A stretch of 64,000 nt of DNA from the NCBI RefSeq assembly GCF_030167925.1, contig NZ_JASKUT010000001.1:1178001-1242000 (forward strand), given 5' to 3'. The notes under the pieces are model-generated. The model saw nothing but the letters and a program-made list of their open reading frames with translations. It made no database searches and had not been told where the DNA came from. Shown piece by piece: positions 54,331 to 62,234 of this stretch (positions are counted from its first letter, which is position 1; each line of letters begins with the position of its first letter). The position numbers were made by a program, and so were the translations under genes. The stretch comes from Paenibacillus silviterrae. Its GTDB lineage: Bacteria; Bacillota; Bacilli; Paenibacillales; NBRC-103111.

Positions 54331-55368
54331 ATGAAGTTGAATAAACTGATATTCGCGGCTGTGGGTTTCGCAGCAGTGTGGACAGGTCTTCAGCTATCCA
54401 AGGATGTCGATACATTCGTAGACTATGCGAAAGGGACAACGGACAATACGGTCGTTTCCGCACCGTACCATCTGGATGTCCCGCTGCTGGCCTCAACCCA
54501 CAAGGAACGATTAGAGGAAAAACGCACGCTTATGCTGGAGAAGATTAAGCAGGAAGCGGAGAAGCATTATATCGCGCCGGTCAATGCCAAATTGGATCCC
54601 GTGTGGAAGGCGGTTCCGGGGTATAACGGTCTGGAGGTGGACCTTGAGAAGACGCTGGAGCTTGCAGAGGAACAGCAATTCCCGGAGAAGCCGCAGCTCG
54701 TCTACCGTGAAGTTCCGCCAGCTGTAGGACTGGACCAGCTTGGACCGCACCCGATTTACAAAGGTAACCCCCAGAAGCCGATGGTCGGACTCATGATTAA
54801 TGTGGCTTGGGGGGATGAGTACCTGGAAGGCATGCTCGAAACGCTTCGCAGCGAGAAGATTAAGGCGACCTTCTTTTTTGACGGGATGTGGCTTAGTAAG
54901 AACATTGATAAGGCGAAGGCGATCATGGAGGAAGGGCACGAGGTGTCCAACCATGCCTACTCTCACAAGGATATGAGTAAGCTGTCCCGCAGCCAGGCTG
55001 TTCAAGAAATTATGAAAACCGAGAATTTGCTCACCAAGCAGGTCGGGGCTTCCAACCGGTTGTTTGCACCGCCTTCCGGAGATTTCGATCAGGAGACCGT
55101 TAACATTGCGCATGAGCTCAAGCTTCGCACGATTCTATGGACCTTCGACACCATCGATTGGAGAAAACCGGACCCCTCCACGATCGTCCGCCGGCTGAGA
55201 GGAAGTTTGGAGCCCGGGACGCTGATTCTGATGCACCCGACGGATTCAAGCCGGAGCGCACTTCCGGAAATGATCAAGATCATCCGGGCCAAAGGCTTGC
55301 ACTTCGGTACGGTAAGCCAAGTGATTTCGCCGGACAGAGTCCCCGCGGTTGAGTCAGCCCCGCAATAA
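54331..55368 (+). CDS. ylxY: YlxY-like polysaccharide deacetylase-fold protein
   Basis: This 345-residue protein has an N-terminal signal anchor (about residues 4-20, KLIFAAVGFAAVWTGLQL) and a C-terminal carbohydrate esterase 4 (NodB-like) domain (about 150-340). The metal-ligand motif HAYSH is present, as are TFFFDGMWL and TILWTFDTIDW. The first motif, normally TFDDG, reads NVAWGDE, lacking the aspartate pair. The frame opens at 54226, but ATG at 54331 after GAGTAGAGGG is the likely start. In Bacillus ylxY lies between pnp and mlpA, and the family is linked with sporulation. Activity is doubtful; a spore envelope role is inference. Confidence 0.85.
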   Translation: MKLNKLIFAAVGFAAVWTGLQLSKDVDTFVDYAKGTTDNTVVSAPYHLDVPLLASTHKERLEEKRTLMLEKIKQEAEKHYIAPVNAKLDPVWKAVPGYNGLEVDLEKTLELAEEQQFPEKPQLVYREVPPAVGLDQLGPHPIYKGNPQKPMVGLMINVAWGDEYLEGMLETLRSEKIKATFFFDGMWLSKNIDKAKAIMEEGHEVSNHAYSHKDMSKLSRSQAVQEIMKTENLLTKQVGASNRLFAPPSGDFDQETVNIAHELKLRTILWTFDTIDWRKPDPSTIVRRLRGSLEPGTLILMHPTDSSRSALPEMIKIIRAKGLHFGTVSQVISPDRVPAVESAPQ

Positions 55369-55433
55369 TGTTAATATCTAACTATTATACGGAGCATCAT
55401 AGTATAACGATCGACTTAAGGAGGCTCTAGAGT

Positions 55434-56684
55434 TTGAATAAATATACACTTTCTAACGGACTGCGAGTCGTTACGGAACAAATTCCTACGTGCCGCTCCG
55501 TTGCATTCGGCATCTGGGTGAAGACGGGATCGCGTTATGAGAGCGAAAGCCTGAACGGCATTTCGCATTTTATCGAGCATATGCTCTTCAAGGGCACGGA
55601 TCGGTACTCCGCCAAGGACATCGCAGAGATCTTCGACGGGATCGGCGGCAACGTGAATGCATTTACTTCCAAGGAATATACGTGTTATTACTGCAAGGTG
55701 CTGGATGAACATCTGCCGCTTGCGGTGGAGGTATTATCCGACATGTTCTTCCGCTCCGTATTCGATGCGTCGGAGCTGGAGAAGGAGAAGAACGTCATCT
55801 TCGAGGAAATTGCAATGTACGAGGATACGCCGGACGATATGGTGCACGATTTGATCGCCAAGGCTGCTTTCGGCGAACATTCGTTAGGCTATACGATCAT
55901 TGGCAATCAGCCGAATCTGGCGGCCATGAATTCGGATACGCTTCGCGATTACATGAAGCAGCATTATACGGTGGCGAACACCGTCATCAGTATCGCAGGC
56001 AACATCAGTGATGATGTGATCGAGCTGATGGAGAAGCACTTCGCTGGATTTGAAAAGACGGGCGCGGAAGAGAGCACGATTAACCCTGCTTTCCATAGCG
56101 ATTTGAAATATTTCCAGAAAAAAACGGAGCAAAACCATATTTGCTTATCGTTTCCGGGACTATCCGCGAAGGATGATCGGCTGTACGCCATGGTACTGCT
56201 CAACAACGCCATCGGAGGCGGCATGAGCTCGCGGCTGTTCCAGGAAATTCGGGAGAAGCGGGGCCTCGCTTATTCCGTTTACTCTTACCATACGTCTTAC
56301 CAGGATGGCGGGATGTTTACAATCTACACCGGCACGGCTCCTAAGCAGACCGATGAGGTGCTGAAGGTGACGATGGAGATGCTCGAGGAGCTGAAGCAAA
56401 GCGGCTTAACCGAAGCCGAGCTGAAGAAAGGCAAGGAGCAGATGAAGGGCAGCCTGATCCTTAGTCTCGAAAGCACCAGCAGCCGGATGAACCGACTTGG
56501 CAAAAACGAGCTGATGCTCGGTCGGCATTACAGCCTCGATGAGATCATCGAGCGAATCGAGCAGGTCGAAATGGACCATATCCGCGAGCTGATTTCCCAG
56601 ATGATGTCCGAGCCGTTTGCATTGGCTATGGTAGGGCAGAACCATCAGGCCATCGATGGCTTAAGGAGGGATCAGCTTGTCTAG
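55434..56684 (+). CDS. mlpA: M16-family zinc protease MlpA (YmxG)
   Basis: This is a processing-peptidase-like M16 protease. The 416-residue protein has the inverted zinc motif H45-F-I-E48-H49 ([12 protein letters not shown]), a downstream glutamate region ([22 protein letters not shown]) and the C-terminal half with [22 protein letters not shown]. The motif is intact, so it is probably active. B. subtilis MlpA affects extracellular protease production. The start is TTG at 55434 after AAGGAGG. It overlaps dut by eight bases. Confidence 0.95.
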   Translation: MNKYTLSNGLRVVTEQIPTCRSVAFGIWVKTGSRYESESLNGISHFIEHMLFKGTDRYSAKDIAEIFDGIGGNVNAFTSKEYTCYYCKVLDEHLPLAVEVLSDMFFRSVFDASELEKEKNVIFEEIAMYEDTPDDMVHDLIAKAAFGEHSLGYTIIGNQPNLAAMNSDTLRDYMKQHYTVANTVISIAGNISDDVIELMEKHFAGFEKTGAEESTINPAFHSDLKYFQKKTEQNHICLSFPGLSAKDDRLYAMVLLNNAIGGGMSSRLFQEIREKRGLAYSVYSYHTSYQDGGMFTIYTGTAPKQTDEVLKVTMEMLEELKQSGLTEAELKKGKEQMKGSLILSLESTSSRMNRLGKNELMLGRHYSLDEIIERIEQVEMDHIRELISQMMSEPFALAMVGQNHQAIDGLRRDQLV

Positions 56685-57138
56685 CCGAACGGAATTCGAC
56701 GTTCAAATCAAGCGGCTTCCCGGGAATGAGGATCTTCCCTTGCCGCAGAAGATGTCTGCTCTGGCGAGCGGCTTTGATCTGCACGCAGCGGTGGGGGAAC
56801 GCGTGTTCCTGCACCCCGGAGAGCGTGCCTTGATCCCGACCGGGTTCGCCGTCGCGATGCCGGAGGAGCTGGAGGCGCAGATTCGTCCGCGAAGCGGACT
56901 GGCATATAAGCACGGCATCACTACACTTAATGCGCCCGGAACCATCGATGCGGATTACCGCGGGGAAGTGAAGGTGCTTCTTATTAATCACGGGCAGGAG
57001 CCCTTTGCAATCGAACGGGGCGAACGGATCGCCCAAATGGTATTTCAGATCGTTCCGCAAATTCGTTTGCTTCAGGTGGAAGAGCTTGACGAGACGGTGC
57101 GCGGCGCCGGAGGCTTCGGCCATACCGGCACCAAGTGA
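56677..57138 (+). CDS. dut: dUTP diphosphatase
   Basis: Dut hydrolyses dUTP to dUMP, keeping uracil out of DNA. The 153-residue trimeric-type enzyme has all five motifs: [24 protein letters not shown] (catalytic D91), RIAQMVF and the C-terminal [10 protein letters not shown] (about 142-151). The start is TTG at 56677 overlapping mlpA; TAAGGAGGG lies before it. In B. subtilis a different gene, ymxH, occupies this place before spoVFA. Confidence 0.96.
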   Translation: MSSRTEFDVQIKRLPGNEDLPLPQKMSALASGFDLHAAVGERVFLHPGERALIPTGFAVAMPEELEAQIRPRSGLAYKHGITTLNAPGTIDADYRGEVKVLLINHGQEPFAIERGERIAQMVFQIVPQIRLLQVEELDETVRGAGGFGHTGTK

Positions 57139-57146
57139 GCTGGAAG

Positions 57147-57185
57147 CTCCTTATTTTCCCATCGGGAAGGTAGGGAGTTTTTTTC
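57147..57185 (+). terminator. Intrinsic terminator after dut
   Basis: CTCCTTATTTTCCC (57147-57160), loop ATC, GGGAAGGTAGGGAG (57164-57177) forms a 14-pair stem with G-T wobbles, followed by a T-run. It separates mlpA-dut from the dipicolinate genes. Confidence 0.9.
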
Positions 57186-57204
57186 TTGTTCCGCCTAGGT
57201 TGGA

Positions 57205-57232
57205 ACCCATTTCTGGGCTATCGCATAGGATG
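57205..57232 (+). promoter_or_regulatory. Possible sigma-K promoter of dpaA-dpaB
   Basis: AC (57205-57206), a 17-base spacer, then CATAGGATG (57224-57232), matching the mother-cell sigma-K pattern AC-N17-CATANNNTA except for the last base. It sits after a terminator, 36 bases before dpaA. The B. subtilis spoVF operon is sigma-K-dependent, so the match has contextual support. Confidence 0.55.
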
Positions 57233-57267
57233 TGTTATCGATAGCGATTTAGAAAGAGGTGAAAGGG

Positions 57268-58167
57268 ATGCTGACCGGATTACAAGTGGCCATTATCGGA
57301 GGGGATGCGCGTCAATTGGAGGTCGTACACAAATGCTCGGAGCTCGATGCCACCGTGTTCCTCTTCGGCTTTGACAACCTGAGCAACCAATTCAGCGGAA
57401 TCACCAAAGCGGAGCTGTCGCCGGAAGTGCTCCAAGGGATGGATGCGGTGATCCTCCCTGCCGTAGGCACCGATGACGAAGGACAGGTGGAGACGTTGTT
57501 CTCTTCTGTCGTATTGAAATTGACCGACGAACATATCGCCGCACTGCCGAAGCATGCCAAGGTGTTTACGGGCATGGCGAAGCCTTACTTACGCAAGCTG
57601 TGCACCAAATACTCTATTGAGCTGATCGAACTCTTTAGCCTTGATGACGTGGCGATTTACAATTCCATCCCTACAGCGGAAGGCGCGCTGATGATTGCCA
57701 TACAGAATACGGATATCACAATTCATGGATCTAGCTGCATGGTCCTTGGCTTCGGCCGTACCGGCGTGACCATGGCAAGAACCTTGCAGGGCATCGGAGC
57801 AAGAGTCCAGGTCGGGGTGAACCGCCCCGAATATTATGCGAGAGCACATGAAATGGGCTTGAACCCATTCTATACCTCGAAGCTGATGAGTCATGTCCGT
57901 GACGTCGATCTGCTGTTCAACACCATTCCCTCGATGATCATTACCGCCCAAGTGATCGCCCATATGCCGCATCGGGCCGTTATTATCGATCTGGCCTCCA
58001 AGCCGGGGGGGACGGACTTCCGGTTTGCGGAGAAGCGGGGGATCAAAGCGATCCTGGCGCCGGGCTTACCCGGCATTGTCGCTCCGAAGACGGCGGGCCG
58101 CATAATGGCTGACTCGATGTCCAGAATCATCATGGAAGATGCCCGAACAAGGAGGAATGCGGAATGA
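57268..58167 (+). CDS. dpaA: Dipicolinate synthase subunit A
   Basis: DpaA (SpoVFA) with DpaB converts dihydrodipicolinate to dipicolinic acid in the mother cell for spore core dehydration and heat resistance. The 299-residue protein has an N-terminal domain (LTGLQVAIIGGDARQLEVV) and a Rossmann-type nucleotide-binding motif (SCMVLGFGRTGVTMARTLQG, about 154-173). ATG at 57268 has AAAGAGGTGA upstream; an in-frame GTG at 57259 overlaps that site. It overlaps dpaB by four bases. Its presence indicates an endospore former. Confidence 0.97.
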   Translation: MLTGLQVAIIGGDARQLEVVHKCSELDATVFLFGFDNLSNQFSGITKAELSPEVLQGMDAVILPAVGTDDEGQVETLFSSVVLKLTDEHIAALPKHAKVFTGMAKPYLRKLCTKYSIELIELFSLDDVAIYNSIPTAEGALMIAIQNTDITIHGSSCMVLGFGRTGVTMARTLQGIGARVQVGVNRPEYYARAHEMGLNPFYTSKLMSHVRDVDLLFNTIPSMIITAQVIAHMPHRAVIIDLASKPGGTDFRFAEKRGIKAILAPGLPGIVAPKTAGRIMADSMSRIIMEDARTRRNAE

Positions 58168-58757
58168 ATTGGCAGGGAAAAACAGTAGGGTACGCATTGA
58201 CAGGGTCTCATTGCACGTTTGCCGAGGTGATGCCACAAATCCAGCGTTTTGTGGATGCCGGGGCAAAAGTCATTCCAATTGTATCCAATACGATCATGAC
58301 AACGGATACCCGATTCGGTACGTCGGAAAATTGGCAAAAACAGTTGAAAGACATCACAGGAAATGATATTATTTCTTCAATTGTAGATGCTGAGCCGTTA
58401 GGCCCTTCGAAGCTGCTCGACGTAATGGTCATTGCGCCCTGCACGGGCAATACGACGAGCAAGCTGGCCAATGCGATGACGGAAAGTCCGGTACTGATGG
58501 CCGCCAAAGCACAGATGCGCAATCAGCGTCCTCTGGTGCTGGCCATTTCCACGAATGACGGTTTGGGCTTGAATGCGATGAACGTAGGTAAGCTGCTGAT
58601 CACGAAGAACATTTACTTTGTGCCTTTTGGTCAGGATGCGCCGACGGCGAAGCCGAATTCCTTGGTGGCCCGTATGGATCTGATCATGGAAACGTGCGAG
58701 GCGGCGTTAATGGGCAAGCAGCTGCAGCCGATGTTGATTGAACGGTTTAATTATTGA
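58164..58757 (+). CDS. dpaB: Dipicolinate synthase subunit B
   Basis: DpaB (SpoVFB) is a flavoprotein-like subunit of the dipicolinate synthase. The 197-residue protein has the flavoprotein-family pattern: GKTVGYALTGSHCTFAEVMPQ, VIAPCTGNTTSKLANAMTE and PLVLAISTNDGLG. The ATG overlaps the dpaA stop (ATGA), matching joint synthesis of the two subunits. Confidence 0.97.
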   Translation: MNWQGKTVGYALTGSHCTFAEVMPQIQRFVDAGAKVIPIVSNTIMTTDTRFGTSENWQKQLKDITGNDIISSIVDAEPLGPSKLLDVMVIAPCTGNTTSKLANAMTESPVLMAAKAQMRNQRPLVLAISTNDGLGLNAMNVGKLLITKNIYFVPFGQDAPTAKPNSLVARMDLIMETCEAALMGKQLQPMLIERFNY

Positions 58758-58800
58758 TTACCCGGCATTATATATAATTTATTAGGGGAGAGACGTACTA

Positions 58801-59841
58801 ATGTCCAGTCAAAAGCTTTTTAACGTCGCAGTAGTTGGCGCAACAGGTGCCGTAGGAGAACAAATCATCCGTTTGCTTGAAGAACGGAATTTCCCCATTA
58901 ATGAACTGAAGCTGCTTTCTTCGGCTCGTTCCGCTGGCAAGAAGCTGAACTTTAAAGGCCAAGAGATCACATTGGAAGAAGCAACACCGGATAGCTTCAA
59001 GGGCGTGGAAATCGCTCTGTTCAGCGCCGGCGGCGACGTCAGCCGTACGCTGGTGCCTGAAGCTGTCAAGCACGGTGCCGTATGTATCGATAACACCAGC
59101 GCATTCCGTATGGATCCGGAAACTCCGCTTGTCGTACCGGAAGTGAACTTTGACAAAATTAACGAGCACAAGGGCTGCATCGCCAACCCGAACTGCTCGA
59201 CGATTCAAATGGTGCAAGCGCTGAAGCCGCTGTACGACCGTTACGGCATCTCCCGCATCATCGTGTCCACTTATCAGGCCGTTTCCGGTGCCGGTGCGAG
59301 CGCCATTGCCGAGATGCTTCGTCAATCCAAGGAGGTTCTGGCCGGCAACGCGGTGGAACCGCAAATTTTGCCGGTTGGCTCCTTGCCGAAGAAGCACCAA
59401 ATTGCTTTCAACGCGATTCCGCAAATCGACAAATTTGTCGATAACGGATTTACGTACGAAGAAATGAAGATGATTAACGAAACGAAGAAAATCATGGGCG
59501 ATGAATCCCTTGAAGTGACGGCAACCTGCGTTCGGGTTCCTGTCGTTTACGGTCACTCCGAGTCGGTATATGTGGAGCTGAAATCCGATTTCGACATTGA
59601 CGAAGTGAAACAGCTGCTTGCCGATGCTCCGGGTATCGTGCTGCAAGACAATCCGGAAGAGCAGCTGTACCCGCTTGCTACGGACGCAGCAGGTAAGCTG
59701 GAGACGTTCGTAGGCCGTGTGCGCCGCGACCTAAGCAATCCGCGTGCGCTTAATATGTGGATCGTGTCCGACAACCTGTTAAAAGGCGCAGCCTGGAATG
59801 CAGTTCAAATTGCTGAATATATTGCTATTGAGCAAAAGTAA
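58801..59841 (+). CDS. asd: Aspartate-semialdehyde dehydrogenase
   Basis: Asd reduces aspartyl phosphate to aspartate semialdehyde, the branch to lysine, DAP, dipicolinate, threonine and methionine. The 346-residue protein has NADP-binding VVGATGAVGEQIIRLLEE, catalytic C132 in IANPNCSTIQMVQAL, and the histidine motif in VRVPVVYGHSESV. AGGGGAG precedes the ATG. A TATAAT at 58773-58778 with a weak TTATTG (58751-58756) could allow vegetative expression apart from the sporulation operon. Confidence 0.98.
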   Translation: MSSQKLFNVAVVGATGAVGEQIIRLLEERNFPINELKLLSSARSAGKKLNFKGQEITLEEATPDSFKGVEIALFSAGGDVSRTLVPEAVKHGAVCIDNTSAFRMDPETPLVVPEVNFDKINEHKGCIANPNCSTIQMVQALKPLYDRYGISRIIVSTYQAVSGAGASAIAEMLRQSKEVLAGNAVEPQILPVGSLPKKHQIAFNAIPQIDKFVDNGFTYEEMKMINETKKIMGDESLEVTATCVRVPVVYGHSESVYVELKSDFDIDEVKQLLADAPGIVLQDNPEEQLYPLATDAAGKLETFVGRVRRDLSNPRALNMWIVSDNLLKGAAWNAVQIAEYIAIEQK

Positions 59842-59851
59842 TGATCGAAAC

Positions 59852-59884
59852 TGGCTTCCTTCACAAGAGGAAGCCAAGCTTTTG
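59852..59884 (+). terminator. Terminator after asd
   Basis: TGGCTTCCT (59852-59860) / AGGAAGCCA (59868-59876) is a nine-pair stem with a seven-base loop. Only a short, interrupted T-run follows (CTTTTGCTT), so leakage into dapG is likely. Confidence 0.7.
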
Positions 59885-59928
59885 CTTAAGAGTTTGACGG
59901 CAATTTCTGACTGAAAGGGGAAATCTTC

Positions 59929-61152
59929 ATGAAGATTCTGGTGCAGAAATTTGGGGGCACCTCCCTTTCCACAGCCGAAGCCAGAGCACATGTCATACAA
60001 CACATTAAAGATGCGTTACAGCAACAGTACAAGCTAGTCGTCGTCGTATCGGCCATGGGGCGGAAGGGTGAGCCTTACGCTACGGATACCTTGCTCGATT
60101 GGATCCGGAACAATGGAGACAGGCTGCCTGCGAGAGAGAAGGACCTGCTGCTCTGCTGCGGGGAAATTATTTCTGCTGCGACCCTGTGCAGCTTGCTTCA
60201 TGCCGATGGGATCCGGGCCACGGCTTTAACCGGTGCTCAAGCGGGCTTCTTGACGAATAATGATTACGGCAATGCCCAGATCATATCCGTCCAGCCTAAA
60301 CGGGTGCTGGAGCTTCTAGAGCAAGGTCAGGTTGTCATCGTGACCGGGTTCCAGGGAGCGACCAGGTCGCAAGACTTCACCACGCTCGGACGAGGCGGTA
60401 GCGATACGTCAGCAACCGCGTTAGGCGTGGCACTCAAGGCGGAGCTGGTCGACATCTTCACCGACGTGAACGGTATATTGACTGCGGATCCACGCATAGT
60501 AAAAGAAGCGCAGCCTCTATCGGTCGTCTCGTATACGGAAATATGCAATATGGCCCATCTGGGAGCCAAGGTCATTCATCCCAGAGCGGTCGAGGTGGCC
60601 ATGCATGCCAACCTCCCCGTACGTGTTCGCTCGACCTTCACGAAGGATACGGGAACGCTAGTGACGCATTCGAATGCCATTCAGGAAACGGATCACGTTC
60701 AGGATCGGTTAATAACGGGGATTGCGAACTTCTCCAATATCACACAAATTCAAGTAGCTGCGGCGGACGGAAGTCTTGATCTTCAGCTGAAGGTATTTAA
60801 AGCAATGGCGGATGCGAAAATCAGCGTTGATTTCATCAATGTGAATCCGTCTGGCGTTGTATATACCGTGTTTGATTACGAATCGGATAGAGCACTTCAT
60901 ACGCTCCGGGAGCTGGGGTACGAGCCGAGGCTGACACCGCATTGCGCCAAAGTTTCCATCATTGGAGGCGGAATGAACGGAGTACCCGGCATTATGGCGC
61001 ATATCGTCGAAGCGCTGACAAAAAACGATATTCAAATCCTTCAATCGGCCGACTCGAATGCAACCATTTGGGTCCTGGTTCAAGGCAAGGACATGGAGAA
61101 TGCGGTTCGAGCGCTCCATTCCCAATTTCAGCTTCACAAAACAAGAGAGTAG
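59929..61152 (+). CDS. dapG: Aspartate kinase I
   Basis: DapG phosphorylates aspartate at the start of the aspartate pathway. In Bacillus the isozyme at this place is inhibited by diaminopimelate and serves spore and cell-wall DAP needs. The 407-residue protein has the kinase signature VQKFGGTSLS, the TTLGRGGSDTSATAL loop and two C-terminal ACT domains (about 270-407, with VSIIGGGMNGVPGIMAHIVE). AAAGGGG precedes the ATG. Confidence 0.97.
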   Translation: MKILVQKFGGTSLSTAEARAHVIQHIKDALQQQYKLVVVVSAMGRKGEPYATDTLLDWIRNNGDRLPAREKDLLLCCGEIISAATLCSLLHADGIRATALTGAQAGFLTNNDYGNAQIISVQPKRVLELLEQGQVVIVTGFQGATRSQDFTTLGRGGSDTSATALGVALKAELVDIFTDVNGILTADPRIVKEAQPLSVVSYTEICNMAHLGAKVIHPRAVEVAMHANLPVRVRSTFTKDTGTLVTHSNAIQETDHVQDRLITGIANFSNITQIQVAAADGSLDLQLKVFKAMADAKISVDFINVNPSGVVYTVFDYESDRALHTLRELGYEPRLTPHCAKVSIIGGGMNGVPGIMAHIVEALTKNDIQILQSADSNATIWVLVQGKDMENAVRALHSQFQLHKTRE

Positions 61153-61166
61153 GAGGAGAGGCACCT

Positions 61167-62030
61167 GTGGATTTCGGCAGATTAATTACCGCTATGGTGA
61201 CCCCATTTGACAATCAGCTCCAGATCGATTGGTCGCAAGTGGGCAGCATCATGGATCATCTTATTGAAAAGCAAGCCAGTGACAGCTTAGTCATTTCCGG
61301 CACGACGGGCGAGTCTCCCACGCTGACGGAGGAGGAGAAGCTGAAGCTTTTTGAGTACGCCGTTACACACTCGAAGGGTCGAGCGAAAATTATCGCAGGT
61401 ACGGGAAGCAACGATACGGCGCATTCGATCCATTTATCGAAGGAAGCGGAAAAGCGCGGGGTCGACGCGCTGCTCTTGGTAGCACCTTATTACAACAGAC
61501 CGTCCCAAGAGGGCTTGTATCAGCATTTTAAAGCGATTGCAGAGTCTGTCCGGATTCCTGTGATGATCTACAATGTTCCTGGGCGTACAGGCGTCAATAT
61601 CGATGCTGCTACAACAGTGAGGCTCTCCCATATCCCGAACATTGTGGCAACCAAGGATTGCGCAGGAACGGATCAGTTGACGGAAATCGTTCGAGACGCA
61701 GCTCCAGGTTTTCTTGTTTACAGTGGAGATGACAGTGCCGCCTTGCCTGCCATGTCAGTCGGGGCGCATGGAATTGTCAGCGTAGCCAGTCATGTGGTAG
61801 GGAATGAAATGAAGCAAATGATCAACGCCTTCCTGCAGGGAAATTTTGCAGAGGCTGCACGTCTTCACGGTCAGCTGCTTCCTGTGTTTAAAGGTCTGTT
61901 CACCTTCCCAAGTCCGGCTCCGGTGAAGGCTGCATTGAATTATAAAGGGTTGCCTGTAGGAGGCGTCCGATTGCCGCTCATCCAAGCCACTGAAGAGGAA
62001 GGACGCTATATAGCATCTCTGTTCCAGTGA
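61167..62030 (+). CDS. dapA: 4-hydroxy-tetrahydrodipicolinate synthase
   Basis: DapA condenses aspartate semialdehyde with pyruvate to the dihydrodipicolinate precursor used for lysine, DAP and spore dipicolinate. The 287-residue TIM-barrel protein has GTTGESPTL, IYNVPGRTG with Y135, and the Schiff-base K163 in VATKDCAG. The frame is open from 60942 inside dapG, but GTG at 61167 with AGGAGGAG at 61151-61158 gives the standard N terminus. Confidence 0.97.
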   Translation: MDFGRLITAMVTPFDNQLQIDWSQVGSIMDHLIEKQASDSLVISGTTGESPTLTEEEKLKLFEYAVTHSKGRAKIIAGTGSNDTAHSIHLSKEAEKRGVDALLLVAPYYNRPSQEGLYQHFKAIAESVRIPVMIYNVPGRTGVNIDAATTVRLSHIPNIVATKDCAGTDQLTEIVRDAAPGFLVYSGDDSAALPAMSVGAHGIVSVASHVVGNEMKQMINAFLQGNFAEAARLHGQLLPVFKGLFTFPSPAPVKAALNYKGLPVGGVRLPLIQATEEEGRYIASLFQ

Positions 62031-62043
62031 TAGATGTCAGGGG

Positions 62044-62080
62044 AAACCGGTGCCGGGGACGGCATCGGTTTTACTTTTTT
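62044..62080 (+). terminator. Intrinsic terminator after dapA
   Basis: AAACCGGTGCC, loop GGGGAC, GGCATCGGTTT gives an 11-pair stem with one G-T wobble, followed by TTACTTTTTT. Confidence 0.88.
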
Positions 62081-62121
62081 CGGATACAATAGGCAGTAAT
62101 ATAGTTGTAATGATGGTTTAC

Positions 62122-62151
62122 TTGTAATTCCCTATTTTAATCATGTATAAT
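62122..62151 (+). promoter_or_regulatory. Probable sigma-A promoter of the RNase J gene
   Basis: TTGTAA (62122-62127), an 18-base spacer and a perfect TATAAT (62146-62151). It lies after the dapA terminator, about 85 bases before the TTG start. Confidence 0.65.
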
Positions 62152-62234
62152 GATGGCAAGTGACTGGTGCGGTAGATTTTGGTTTGCAGCTCATACTTGA
62201 ATCGTCGTCAATTACATAGAGGAGGTTTATTTCA

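Noticed and set aside
60942..61166. Extended dapA beginning inside dapG
   Set aside because: The extension overlaps the conserved ACT domain of dapG and lacks a ribosome site; GTG at 61167 fits the family start.
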